DNA of 64,000 nt from Geodermatophilaceae bacterium URHA0031. Its GTDB lineage: Bacteria; Actinomycetota; Actinomycetes; Mycobacteriales; Geodermatophilaceae. A model generated the notes under the pieces. The model was not told where the DNA came from, made no database searches, and saw only the letters and a program-made list of their open reading frames with translations. Shown here piece by piece: positions 27,646-36,039 of the stretch. The DNA lies in contig JHVP01000006.1 in the NCBI GenBank assembly GCA_000620205.1, positions 62,001 through 126,000 of the forward strand, given 5' to 3'. Position 1 is the stretch's first letter. Every line of letters starts with the position of its first letter. Position numbers and translations under genes: made by a program.

Positions 27646-27737
27646 TGTGCAGCGCTCCTCTGGAAGGGGGACGGACGACGGGCGCGACGCTCGCGGCGTC
27701 GCAGCACGCCACGAGTCTAGAGACGTGGTGCAGGCGT

Positions 27738-27819
27738 CGGGGTGGCGGGATGTGAGCCGACAGCAGCGCCGATCCGGCCGCGGTGGCGGGATGTGAGCCG
27801 ACAGCAGCGCCGATCCGGT
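27738..27819. repeat. Two 41-bp tandem repeats abutting the tRNA-Pro 3' end
   Basis: Units 27738-27778 and 27779-27819 are nearly identical (about 2 differences). Each begins with CGGGGTGGCGGGAT or a one-base variant, which is also the first 14 bases of the next 41-bp register at 27820, the tRNA-Pro 3' end. The tRNA end is thus copied twice in phase. On the tRNA strand each unit ends in CACATCCCGCCACC, against CAAATCCCGCCACC in the tRNA. Confidence 0.85.
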
Positions 27820-27892
27820 CGGGGTGGCGGGATTTGAACCCACGGCCCCCCGCTCCCAAAGCGGGTGCGCTACCAAGCTGCGCCACACCCCG
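27819..27892 (-). tRNA. tRNA-Pro (anticodon TGG)
   Basis: A 74-nt cloverleaf read on the minus strand: acceptor CGGGGTG pairs with CACCCCG, D-arm GCGC-AGCTTGGTA-GCGC, anticodon stem CCCGC-TTTGGGA-GCGGG with TGG, T-arm GTGGG-TTCAAAT-CCCGC, discriminator A. CCA is not fully encoded (the next bases are CCG). The anticodon reads CCA/CCG-type proline codons. Confidence 0.93.
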
Positions 27893-27906
27893 TGGCGGGT
27901 GCGAGT

Positions 27907-29328
27907 CTAGGGGGAGGTCGGCGCGCCCGTGCCGAGGCGTCGGCCGTCCACCGCGGCCACGGCCCGGCGCACCGCGTCGACGGAGGCCTCGACGTCGGCC
28001 CGATCGGTCGACCAGTTGCTCACCGACACCCGCAGCACGGTCCGGCCGGCCCAGCGGGAGCCCGACATCCACGCGGTCCCGTCGGCGATCACCGCAGCGG
28101 TGACGGCCGCGGTGCGCTCGTCGCTGCCGAAGCCGACGCAGACCTGGGTGTAGACGACGTCGTTGAGGACCGTCGCGCCGTCGAGGGAGGCCAGGCCCCC
28201 GGCGAGAGCCCGGGCGTTGTCGACCAGCCGCTCGACGAGCGCCGCGACACCGGCCTCGCCCAGCGACCGCAGGGCCGCCCACACCGGCACGCCCCGCGCC
28301 CGCCGGGACATCTCCACGGTCACGTCCAGCGGGTCCGCGGCGTCGCTGGTGAGCAGGTAGCTGGTCCGCACGCCCAGCGCCGCGCGCATCGGCGCGGGGT
28401 CGCGCACGACGGCGACGCCGCAGTCGTAGGGCACGTTGAGCGTCTTGTGCGCGTCGGTGGCCCACGAGTCGGCGCGGTCCACCCCGGCGACCAGGTGCCG
28501 CAGCGCGGGCGCGGCGGCGGCCCACAGCCCGAACGCCCCGTCCACGTGCACCCAGGCGCCGTGCCGGTGCGCGACGTCGGCGGCCTCCCCCAGCGGGTCG
28601 AACCCGCCCGAGTGCAGGTTGCCGGCCTGCAGGCAGACCAGCGTGGGGGTGTCCGTCGGGGACCCGCCGAGGGCCCGGGCCAGGGCATCGGTGCGCAGCC
28701 GGCCCTGGTCGTCGACGGCGACCCGCTCCGGCCGGCCCAGCCCCAGGTAGCGCAGCGCCAGGTGCACCGAGGCGTGGCTGTCCTCGCCGACGAGCACCCG
28801 GACCCGCGGGCCCCCGGCCAGCCCGTCCTCCTCCACGTCCCACCCGACCCGGGCCAGCACCGCATTCCGGCCGGCGGCCAGGCAGGACACGTTGGCCGTC
28901 GTGGCACCGGTGGAGAAGCCCACCGCACTGCCGGCCGGCAGGTCGAGCAGGTGCAGCAACCACTCCCCTGCCGCCTCCTCGACGCCCGCGACACCCGGGG
29001 TGGCCGCGCGCATGCCGGTGTTCTGGTCCCAGCTGCTGACCAGCCAGTCCGCACCCAGCGACGCCGGGAGGACGCCGCCCATCACCCAGCCGAAGAACCG
29101 GCCGGAGTTGATGGCCATCAGCCCCGGTCCGGCCAGCGCGGCCAGCTCGTCGACCACCTGCCCGGCGCCGACGGGCGGCCCGGTCAGCAGGTCGAGGGCG
29201 CGGGCACGGACGTCGTCCGCGGTCACGTCCGGCGGGACGCGCCGGCCGGGCAGCTGGTGCAGCCAGTCCCGGGCGTGCGACGCCGCGGCGCGCAGTGCCT
29301 CGTCGTACGCGTCGGCCTCAGCACCCAT
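27907..29328 (-). CDS. PLP-dependent group II amino acid decarboxylase
   Basis: A 473-residue aspartate-aminotransferase-fold decarboxylase of the aromatic-L-amino-acid/glutamate type. The cofactor lysine is in TDAHKTLNVPYDCG near residue 295. HVDGAFGLWA supplies the ring-stacking and Asp contacts, and FSTGATTANVSCL the phosphate site. ATG 29328 (MGAEADAYDEALRAAASHARDW) fits the family; the open frame upstream reaches into tRNA-Gly and is rejected. The substrate cannot be told from sequence alone. It lies between two tRNA genes, a lineage-specific insertion relative to mycobacteria. Confidence 0.85.
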   Translation of the reverse strand: MGAEADAYDEALRAAASHARDWLHQLPGRRVPPDVTADDVRARALDLLTGPPVGAGQVVDELAALAGPGLMAINSGRFFGWVMGGVLPASLGADWLVSSWDQNTGMRAATPGVAGVEEAAGEWLLHLLDLPAGSAVGFSTGATTANVSCLAAGRNAVLARVGWDVEEDGLAGGPRVRVLVGEDSHASVHLALRYLGLGRPERVAVDDQGRLRTDALARALGGSPTDTPTLVCLQAGNLHSGGFDPLGEAADVAHRHGAWVHVDGAFGLWAAAAPALRHLVAGVDRADSWATDAHKTLNVPYDCGVAVVRDPAPMRAALGVRTSYLLTSDAADPLDVTVEMSRRARGVPVWAALRSLGEAGVAALVERLVDNARALAGGLASLDGATVLNDVVYTQVCVGFGSDERTAAVTAAVIADGTAWMSGSRWAGRTVLRVSVSNWSTDRADVEASVDAVRRAVAAVDGRRLGTGAPTSP

Positions 29329-29456
29329 GGGGCGCAGCCTGGCACCGGCTGCTCCCGGCGACGAGGGGGTTGCGACCCCGGCGTCGGCAGCCGCGGGAGG
29401 CGACCGGTTAGGCTGCGCGGGAGCAGACGTGCTCACCGGGACGCGTGCGTCCCACC

Positions 29457-29527
29457 GCGGGTGTAGCTCAATGGTAGAGCCCCAGCCTTCCAAGCTGGCC
29501 ATGCCGGTTCGATCCCGGTCACCCGCT
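29457..29527 (+). tRNA. tRNA-Gly (anticodon TCC)
   Basis: A 71-nt cloverleaf: acceptor GCGGGTG pairs with CACCCGC, D-stem GCTC/GAGC, anticodon stem CCAGC-CTTCCAA-GCTGG with TCC, T-arm GCCGG-TTCGATC-CCGGT, discriminator T. CCA is not encoded. Confidence 0.93.
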
Positions 29528-29562
29528 CTCCGATGCTCCCTGCAGTTCAGGCGCCTGCTCGG

Positions 29563-30705
29563 TCAGGCCGCACCGGTGACGTCGCGCCGGGCTCCGCGGT
29601 CGTCCTCGGACGTGAGCAACGACGTGGTGGTGCGCACCGCCGTCTCGAACACCGGGCCCAGTCGCGAGGCGTCGAAGGGGTTGGTGCCCATGGCGGCGAG
29701 GTCCTCGCCGGTCGGGGCGAACACCCGCACGCTCGTCCCGGACGCCGCGAGCCGAGCCGCCTCCCACCGGCACCGCTGGGTCATGCGCTGCCGCAGGCGG
29801 CGGTCGAACCGGGCGACCGCGGACCTGCGGGGGTCGTCGCCCTGCATCGCCATCGGGGCCACGACGACCACCTCGTCGAGCTGCTCGGCCACCAGCAGGT
29901 CGGCGTTGGTCACCGAGACGACGGCCCCGTCGACGTACCGGCGGTTCCCGATGGTCACCGGGGAGAACAGCCCGGGGACCGAGCACGAGGCCATCACCGC
30001 CTGGGCGACGGACGCCCCCGGCTGCCCCGCAGCCCCGAAGGCGACCCGTCGACCGGAGTCGAAGTCCAGCGCCACCAGCCACGTCCGCGGGGAGGTCGGC
30101 CAGCCCGGGTCCCCGCACAGCTCCGCGACCAGCGTCCCGACCGGGGTCAGGTCTCCCCGACCGCGCGGGGACAGCGCCGCGGCGGCGGTCCGGACCGAAC
30201 CGCGGCAGGGTTGCGCGAGAGCACGCGCCGCCAGCCGCAGGTTCCCCGGCAGCGGGACCGGCCGCGGCAGGTGGCTGAGCACGCGCTGGACGCCGTCCGG
30301 CACGTCGGCGGGTCCGACCTCGACGGCACCCGGGGCCCGGGCCACGCCGATCAGCGTCTGCACCATGACCTCGGGGTCGACCCGGGAGCCGATCAGGGCG
30401 GCCAGCACCGACCCCGCCGACGTACCGACGATCACCTCCGAGGCAGCGGCGTCCCAGCTCCCGACGTCGGCCAGCGAGCGGAGCACGCCCAGTGCCCAGG
30501 CGCCGCCCACCGCACCGCCCGCGCCGAGCACCAGCCCGCGGCGGAGCGGCGGTACGACGGCTGCGGTCGGCACCGGTCCGCCGGGAGGTCCGGCCGGATC
30601 GTCGCCACCCTCGTCGGACGGGGACCACCCGCCGGGACCTCCCTCGCCCGCACCGGCACCCTCGCCGGTGACGCTGCGGAGCCGGTCCTGGGCAGGCTGG
30701 TGCAT
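29563..30705 (-). CDS. Patatin-like phospholipase / acyl hydrolase
   Basis: A 380-residue protein with the three patatin hallmarks: glycine-rich oxyanion loop GLVLGAGGAVGGAW (about residues 56-70), nucleophile elbow GTSAGS (about 93-98) and dyad Asp in YVDGAVVSVTNADLL (about residue 258). Residues 1-50 are Gly/Pro/Asp-rich and likely disordered. There is no signal peptide, so it is a cytoplasmic or membrane-associated serine acyl hydrolase. The substrate is unknown. It stands alone between tRNA-Gly and the RibD-like gene. Confidence 0.88.
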   Translation of the reverse strand: MHQPAQDRLRSVTGEGAGAGEGGPGGWSPSDEGGDDPAGPPGGPVPTAAVVPPLRRGLVLGAGGAVGGAWALGVLRSLADVGSWDAAASEVIVGTSAGSVLAALIGSRVDPEVMVQTLIGVARAPGAVEVGPADVPDGVQRVLSHLPRPVPLPGNLRLAARALAQPCRGSVRTAAAALSPRGRGDLTPVGTLVAELCGDPGWPTSPRTWLVALDFDSGRRVAFGAAGQPGASVAQAVMASCSVPGLFSPVTIGNRRYVDGAVVSVTNADLLVAEQLDEVVVVAPMAMQGDDPRRSAVARFDRRLRQRMTQRCRWEAARLAASGTSVRVFAPTGEDLAAMGTNPFDASRLGPVFETAVRTTTSLLTSEDDRGARRDVTGAA

Positions 30706-30780
30706 GGACCGAAGCTGGACCGGACCGGCACGGCGCGCCTCATCCGGTGCGGATGAGCTCGACGGCGCGTCCCCGCAGGC

Positions 30781-31338
30781 TCAGCTGCGGCGGCTGTGGT
30801 GCAGGTGGACGACGCCGCCGGCGAAGCGGCGCTCGCTCACCAGCTCCAGGTCCAGCCGCACCCCGTCGGGCAGCGCCCGCGTGCCCCCGCCGACCACGAC
30901 CGGGTGCACCAGGTGGTGCACCTCGTCGACCAGCCCGGCGCGGAAGGCGTGCGCCGCCAGTCCGGGGCCGCCGATGCCGACGTCCCGCTCCGCGCCGGCG
31001 ACGAGCTGCCGGACCGCGGCCGGGTCGAAGTCCCGCTCCAGCCGGGTGCGCGGCGTGGACACCGACTCGAGCGTCGTCGAGTAGACGACCTTCTCCGCGG
31101 CCCGCCAGATCTCGGCGTAGTCGTTCTCGATGGCGTGGTGCTCCGGGCCGCCGATGGTCTGCCAGACCGCGAGCGTCTCGTACATCCGGCGTCCGAGCAG
31201 CTGGGTGCCGAGCGGGCGCTCGAGGTCGTTGACGAAGGCGTGCACCTCCTCGTCGGGTGTCGCCCAGTCGAACTTCCCGTCGGCGTCCACCGTGTAGCCG
31301 TCGAGGGAGCAGATCGCCGTGTAGACGAGCCGGGCCAT
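30781..31338 (-). CDS. Dihydrofolate-reductase-fold (RibD C-terminal) protein
   Basis: A 185-residue RibD_C family protein, NADPH-binding by fold. It starts MARLVYTAICSLDGYTVDADGKF and has the late glycine-rich segments DVGIGGPGLAAHAFRAG and HPVVVGGGTRALPDG. Its start overlaps the VOC stop as TGATG. With VOC and the ECF sigma factor it forms a three-gene operon (sigma, VOC, RibD-like), so it is probably a member of that sigma factor's own regulon. Many such proteins are mis-annotated as DHFR; true folate activity is unlikely. Confidence 0.85.
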   Translation of the reverse strand: MARLVYTAICSLDGYTVDADGKFDWATPDEEVHAFVNDLERPLGTQLLGRRMYETLAVWQTIGGPEHHAIENDYAEIWRAAEKVVYSTTLESVSTPRTRLERDFDPAAVRQLVAGAERDVGIGGPGLAAHAFRAGLVDEVHHLVHPVVVGGGTRALPDGVRLDLELVSERRFAGGVVHLHHSRRS

Positions 31339-31775
31339 CAGCCTTCCTCGATGACGGAGAAGACGTTGCCCGCCGGGTCGGTGAACCAGGCGATCAACGG
31401 GCCACCGGCCCGCATCACCCCGTTCTCGTCGGTCGGTGGCTGGTCGTAGTGGAGGAACTGCACGCCCCGGGCGGTCAGCTCGGCCACGGCGGCGTCGACG
31501 TCGGGCACCGGGAAGTTGAGCACCGTGTACGTGGCCGGGCTGTGCCCCGGCCCCTTGGCGTAGACGAGCACGTCCCGCCCTCCGGCGAGGTGCAGGTGCA
31601 TGATCCCGCCCATCTCCGGCTCACCGCTGGTCCGCAGCCCGAGGACGTCCTCGTAGAAGGTGCGTGCCGCGTCGAGGTCGTCGACGGAGAAGCCGCTGAA
31701 GGCGGCGCTGTCGCGGAGCAGTCCGGTCCTGGTCTCGGTCATGCCCTCCAGACCGCCGCCACCGGCGGAACTCAT
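31338..31775 (-). CDS. VOC-family (glyoxalase/bleomycin-resistance fold) protein
   Basis: A small VOC protein of 145 residues from ATG 31775 or 134 from ATG 31742 (MTETRTGLLRDSAAFSGF). It shows the paired babbab pattern: DLDAARTFYEDVLGL early and WFTDPAGNVFSVIEE at the end, with metal-site candidates His and Glu. ATG 31775 overlaps the sigma factor stop (ATGA), which I favour for coupling; 31742 has GGAGG but only 2 nt away. It sits in the sigma/VOC/RibD-like operon. Confidence 0.83.
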   Translation of the reverse strand: MSSAGGGGLEGMTETRTGLLRDSAAFSGFSVDDLDAARTFYEDVLGLRTSGEPEMGGIMHLHLAGGRDVLVYAKGPGHSPATYTVLNFPVPDVDAAVAELTARGVQFLHYDQPPTDENGVMRAGGPLIAWFTDPAGNVFSVIEEG

Positions 31776-32788
31776 CGCGGCGACGGCGACGGGTTCCGCG
31801 GCAGGTCGAACAGGTCGAACAGCCGGGTGTCGAGGAAGGCGGTCATCCGGGTGACGCGGCCGTCGGCCCCGAACTCCAGCGCGGTGACCGACCACGGCTC
31901 GAACTGCCCGCCCGGCCCGCTCGGCCGCCACTGGGCGTACGCCGGGTTGCCGTTGAGCTCCAACGGCACGACGTGGGACCCGCGGCACTCGGCGCCCGGC
32001 CCGCCCAGCCAGGTGCCGATGTCGGCGGAGCTGCGCAGCCACATCGCGTAGGGCGGCATGTCCATCACCGCGTCCTCGTGCAGCAGCGCCACCAGCGCCT
32101 CGATGTCGTAGCGCCCGAAGGCGTCCAGGTAGCGGTCCAGCAGCTCGGCCTGGTCGGCGGCGACCTCCGGCCGGGCCGGCTGCTCCGCGGCCTGCTGGGC
32201 GGCGAGGGTGGCCCGGGCCCGCTGCAGCGCGCTGTTGGCCGCGGCGACCGTGGTCTCCAGCAGCCCGGCGACCTCGTCGGCCTTCCAGCGGAGCACGTCG
32301 CGGAGGATGAGCACCGCCCGCTGCCGCGGCGGGAGGAACTGCAGCGCGGCGACGAACGCCAGCCGCACCGACTCCTTCTGCACCGCGAGGTCGGCCGGGT
32401 CGCCGCCCACGGGCAGCACCTGCCGGTCCAGCGCGGGCTCGACCCAGGCGCCGTCGGGCAGCACGCCGTCCAGCGAGGCCTCGACCGGGGCGGAGGCCTC
32501 CTCGGACATGTCGACCGGCAACGCCCGGCGCTTGCGCCCGTCGAGGGCGTCCAGGCAGACGTTGGTGGCGATCCGGTACATCCAGGAGCGCAGGGCGCCG
32601 GCGCCCTGCAGCCGGTCCAGCGACCGCCAGGCGCGGACCATCGTCTCCTGCACCGCGTCCTCGGCGTCGAACGACGACCCGAGCATGCGGTAGCAGTAAC
32701 CGGTCAGCTCGCGGCGGTGCTCGGCGAGCCGCGGCTCCAGCTCGCTGGCCGACACCGCTCCGGGTCGTTCGGTGATCAGTCCGGTCAT
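31772..32788 (-). CDS. ECF sigma factor with C-terminal SnoaL-like domain
   Basis: A 338-residue sigma-70 family protein. Region 2 is at about 20-90 (LTGYCYRMLGSSFDAEDAVQ, then MYRIATNVCLDAL). Region 4 is at about 142-195 (LQFLPPRQRAVLILRDVLRW). A C-terminal extension from about residue 210 has the NTF2/SnoaL look (LLDRYLDAFGRYDIEALVAL). SnoaL-bearing ECF factors (the SigG/SigJ-like groups) are controlled through this extension rather than by an anti-sigma factor, and no anti-sigma gene is adjacent. Excellent Shine-Dalgarno AGGAGG seven nt before ATG 32788. First gene of the operon. Confidence 0.9.
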   Translation of the reverse strand: MTGLITERPGAVSASELEPRLAEHRRELTGYCYRMLGSSFDAEDAVQETMVRAWRSLDRLQGAGALRSWMYRIATNVCLDALDGRKRRALPVDMSEEASAPVEASLDGVLPDGAWVEPALDRQVLPVGGDPADLAVQKESVRLAFVAALQFLPPRQRAVLILRDVLRWKADEVAGLLETTVAAANSALQRARATLAAQQAAEQPARPEVAADQAELLDRYLDAFGRYDIEALVALLHEDAVMDMPPYAMWLRSSADIGTWLGGPGAECRGSHVVPLELNGNPAYAQWRPSGPGGQFEPWSVTALEFGADGRVTRMTAFLDTRLFDLFDLPRNPSPSPR

Positions 32789-32855
32789 CGCAGGACCTCC
32801 TCGTCGACGTCCCCGCCGATCCTGCCGGAGGCCACCGACAGAACCAAGGAGTCCG

Positions 32856-34520
32856 CTACTGGTACGTGACGAGCTGCGGGGTGGGCAGCACCTGCTCGAT
32901 CGTCTGCTCGGGGGTGAGCATCGGGGAGTCCTCGTCGACGAAGTTCTTCCACCCCCACCACAGCGGCGCGGGAGCGTCCTGGTGCAGCACCCGCCAGGTG
33001 TCCTGCTTGGCGGCCTGCCCGCCCTGCCCGTCGGCGTGAACCATGATCGCCAGCTCGTCCCGGGAGGTGTCCAGCCGCTCGCGGTCGATGATCATCCGCA
33101 CCTGGAACTGGTGCAGCAGCAGCAGCTTCTGCGGCAGCGCCTTCTCGCGGGTGAGGTCGGCCAGCCAGGTGACCACGGTGTTGATCTCGTCGATGCCGAC
33201 CTGGCCGATCTGGGTGAGGTGCACCTGACCCGGCGCCAGCCGCCACTCCGGGTCCAGCGCGAGCCCGACGTAGGGCAGCTCCAGCAGCGACTGGTACTCC
33301 TTCGCCTGGGTGAGGAAGTCGGTGCGGCCCGGCTGCAGGTCGAGCACGACGTACAGGCCGGCCGCGCCGGCTGCCTCGACCCACGGCCGCAGCTCCGCCA
33401 CGTCGCCCTCGGCGGAGTAGTTGCCGTCCGGGCCGGGGAACTCCGAGGCGACGGTCGCGATGATCTCGAACGCCGGGACGACGGTCGTGCCGACCAGCGA
33501 GCGGTAGGGCTCCGCGGTCTGCTGGGCCCGCTGGATCGAGCTCGGCAGGTCCTGCTCCCCCAGCACGCCGAGCGCGCCGCTGCCCGGGATCCCGTACAGG
33601 GCGACCAGCATGTGCTGCGGGAACAGCAGCTGGCCGCCCCCGGGCAGCTGGGTGCCCTCGGCCGCGGTGTCCAGCTTCCAGTCGATCCCCGGGGCGCCGG
33701 CGAGGTCGGCGCCCAGCACCACGACCGTCGGCTGCTGGGCCAGCCGCTCGACCACCGGGGCCGAGCCCCGCGGGTCGGCGCCACCGGTCAGCAGCACCTC
33801 GGCGCCGGCGGCCCGGGCGGTGGCGATCCCGGCGAGCGCGTCGCCGCTGCCGCTGGCCAGCACCACGACGTCGTCGAGCGGTTCGGGGCGGTCCACGGAG
33901 GGCAGCTCCCCGGACGGCTCCGCGGCACCGGTCGGGTCGGCAGCGCCGTCGGCCCGCAGGGCGGGCAGCGCGTCGGGCGCGAGCGCCGCCACGGCCGCAG
34001 CCCGGTCGGCCTCGGCGACCGGCTGGTCGGCGTCGAGGTCCAGCCCGGTCACCTCCGCCACGGCGTCGGCCTCGGCGGGGACGGTGACCACGTCGACGCC
34101 GTCGCCGGGCAGCGCGGCCGCGGCCCCGTCCCCGACCGCCAGGACCGTCCGCACCCCGAGCCGGTCGAGCTCGGGGGCCAGGGCGTCGGCCGCCCCGTCC
34201 CCACCGAGCAGCAGCGGCACCCCGAGCCCGACGGCGGACACCGCCCCGAGCAGCTGCGCCGACGGGTCGTCGGGCCCGGCCAGCACGGCGACCGGGGAGC
34301 CGGCGAACAGCGCCCGGCTGGTGGACACCGCAGCCGCGACCGGGTCGGTGTCGGCGACGAGCGTGCGCGGCGCCCCGGGCGCCGCCGTCACGGCCCGGCT
34401 GCCCGGCCCGTCGGCCGACGCGCTCCCGGCCGGGTCGCCGTCGGCGGAACTGGTGCCGGTGCACCCGGCGAGCAGGACCAGGGTGACGACGGCGGACCCC
34501 ACGGTCCCGAGGCGGCGCAT
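32856..34520 (-). CDS. Predicted lipoprotein, two-domain, unknown function
   Basis: A 554-residue exported protein: a lipoprotein signal peptide ending LVLLAGC (lipobox), then a Ser/Gly/Ala-rich linker. Residues of about 50-260 contain repeated LVADTDPVAAAVSTSRALFA-type blocks reminiscent of cell-wall-binding repeat 2 domains. The C-terminal 270 residues look like a TIM-barrel-like hydrolase (FEIIATVASEFPG, YVVLDLQPG, YVGLALDPEW, KLLLLHQFQVRMI). I do not recognise the family. ATG 34520 has TAGGGT eight nt upstream on the same strand, a possible -10. It is divergent from the histidine kinase gene. Confidence 0.7.
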   Translation of the reverse strand: MRRLGTVGSAVVTLVLLAGCTGTSSADGDPAGSASADGPGSRAVTAAPGAPRTLVADTDPVAAAVSTSRALFAGSPVAVLAGPDDPSAQLLGAVSAVGLGVPLLLGGDGAADALAPELDRLGVRTVLAVGDGAAAALPGDGVDVVTVPAEADAVAEVTGLDLDADQPVAEADRAAAVAALAPDALPALRADGAADPTGAAEPSGELPSVDRPEPLDDVVVLASGSGDALAGIATARAAGAEVLLTGGADPRGSAPVVERLAQQPTVVVLGADLAGAPGIDWKLDTAAEGTQLPGGGQLLFPQHMLVALYGIPGSGALGVLGEQDLPSSIQRAQQTAEPYRSLVGTTVVPAFEIIATVASEFPGPDGNYSAEGDVAELRPWVEAAGAAGLYVVLDLQPGRTDFLTQAKEYQSLLELPYVGLALDPEWRLAPGQVHLTQIGQVGIDEINTVVTWLADLTREKALPQKLLLLHQFQVRMIIDRERLDTSRDELAIMVHADGQGGQAAKQDTWRVLHQDAPAPLWWGWKNFVDEDSPMLTPEQTIEQVLPTPQLVTYQ

Positions 34521-34719
34521 GACCGCCGACCCTAGGGGGCACCCCCGCACCCCCGGCATCCCGACCGGGTGCACGGCCCTGGACACCGACCGCGGACGCC
34601 GGGAGCATCGCCCTCGACATGGACGGCGAGCGGGACGGCGCAGGGTCGGGACAGCCCGAATCGGCAGTGGCCAGCCAGCGGGCTGGGACCGGCCGCTCCG
34701 CGCCAGCAGGCTGGTCGGC

Positions 34720-36039
34720 GTGACCACCTCCACCGCCGAACTGCCGCTGCCGGCAGCCTCCGCCGGGACCGCCCGCGCGCACCGCCGCTGGTGGCGGCAG
34801 CTCGGCGTCGACACCGCCTACGTGCTGGTCGGCTTCCCGCTCTCGATCGCCGCCTTCGTCCTCGTCGTCACCGGCCTCGCGGTCGGGATCGGCACGCTGG
34901 TCATCTGGGTCGGGCTGCCGCTCCTGACGCTCACGCTCCTGGTCGCCCGTGGTCTTGCCGCCGTCGAGCGGATGCGGCTGCCCGGCGTCCTGCAGCGCGA
35001 GGTACCCACCCCGGTCTACCGGAGCGCGGCCCCCGAGGCGTCCCTGGTGCGCCGGCTGGTCGAGCCGCTCCGCGACCCGCAGTGCTGGCTGGACGTGGTG
35101 CACGGGCTGCTGCGGATGGTCGTGTCGATCCCGGCGTTCGTCGTGGTGGTCACCTGGTGGGCGGTCGCGCTCGGCGGCCTGACGTCGGTGGCCTGGGACT
35201 GGTCGATCCCCTACGGCAGCGACCGTCAGAACTTCACGCTGCCCGAGGCGCTGAACCTGGACGACACCGCCACCAACCGGGTCCTGGTGTACACCGCGAT
35301 CGGCGTGCTCTTCGCCCTCCTCCTGCCTGCTGTCGTCCGGGCCAGCGCCCTGCTGGAGGCCCAGTTCGCTCGCGCGCTGCTCACCCTGCGGGCAGGCACC
35401 CAGGCGCAGATCGGCCGGCTGTCCGAGGGCCGGGACGCCGCGGTCGCCGCGGAGGCGGTGGCGCTGCGCCGGCTGGAGCGCGACATCCACGACGGCCCGC
35501 AGCAGCGGCTGGTGCGGCTGAGCATGGACCTGCACCGCGCCCAGCGGATGATCGACAGCGACCCCGACGGCGCCCGGAGCACGCTCGCCGAGGCGGCCAC
35601 GATGACCCGCGAGACGTTGGAGGAGCTGCGGGCGCTGTCCCGCGGCATCGCCCCGCCGGTGCTCGCCGACCGCGGGCTGGCCGCCGCGCTGGCCGCCGTC
35701 GCCGCGCGCTCCCCCGTCCCGGTCGAGCTGACCGTCGGGCTGCCGGAGGGCCAGCGGCTGGCGCCGGCGGTGGAGAACAGCGCCTACTTCCTGGTGAGCG
35801 AGGCGCTGGCCAACATCGCCAAGCACAGCGACGCCACCGTCGCCCGGGTGTCCGTCGCCCGGGAGGACGGCAGGCTCCGGGTGGAGGTCGAGGACGACGG
35901 GCAGGGCGGCGCCGTGCTGGCCCCCGGCCACGGCCTGGCCGGGCTCGCCGACCGGTTGTTCGCCGTCGACGGGGTGCTCCTGCTCGACAGCCCCCGCGGT
36001 GGGCCCACCCGCCTGGTCGGAGAGCTCCCGTGTCCGTGA
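34720..36039 (+). CDS. NarL-type sensor histidine kinase
   Basis: A 439-residue HisKA_3 kinase. The N-terminal half has two hydrophobic hairpins (VLVGFPLSIAAFVLVVTGLA, GTLVIWVGLPLLTLTLLVA and two more near 130-210) forming a membrane sensor of the actinobacterial putative-sensor type. The phosphoacceptor is in ERDIHDGPQQRLVRL (His about 257). The HATPase N box is in ENSAYFLVSEALANIAKHS, and GHGLAGLADRL closes the domain. GTG start at 34720. It overlaps the response regulator, so the two form a coupled pair. The signal is unknown; the divergent lipoprotein gene is a possible partner. Confidence 0.88.
   Translation: MTTSTAELPLPAASAGTARAHRRWWRQLGVDTAYVLVGFPLSIAAFVLVVTGLAVGIGTLVIWVGLPLLTLTLLVARGLAAVERMRLPGVLQREVPTPVYRSAAPEASLVRRLVEPLRDPQCWLDVVHGLLRMVVSIPAFVVVVTWWAVALGGLTSVAWDWSIPYGSDRQNFTLPEALNLDDTATNRVLVYTAIGVLFALLLPAVVRASALLEAQFARALLTLRAGTQAQIGRLSEGRDAAVAAEAVALRRLERDIHDGPQQRLVRLSMDLHRAQRMIDSDPDGARSTLAEAATMTRETLEELRALSRGIAPPVLADRGLAAALAAVAARSPVPVELTVGLPEGQRLAPAVENSAYFLVSEALANIAKHSDATVARVSVAREDGRLRVEVEDDGQGGAVLAPGHGLAGLADRLFAVDGVLLLDSPRGGPTRLVGELPCP

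Noticed and set aside
27738..27819. CRISPR-like or minisatellite array
   Set aside because: Only two units, no spacers and no cas genes; the in-phase match with the tRNA-Pro end is a better explanation.
30781..31338. Folate-pathway dihydrofolate reductase
   Set aside because: It has the RibD C-terminal type glycine-rich ending and sits in a sigma-factor operon, not with thyA; DHFR activity is unlikely.
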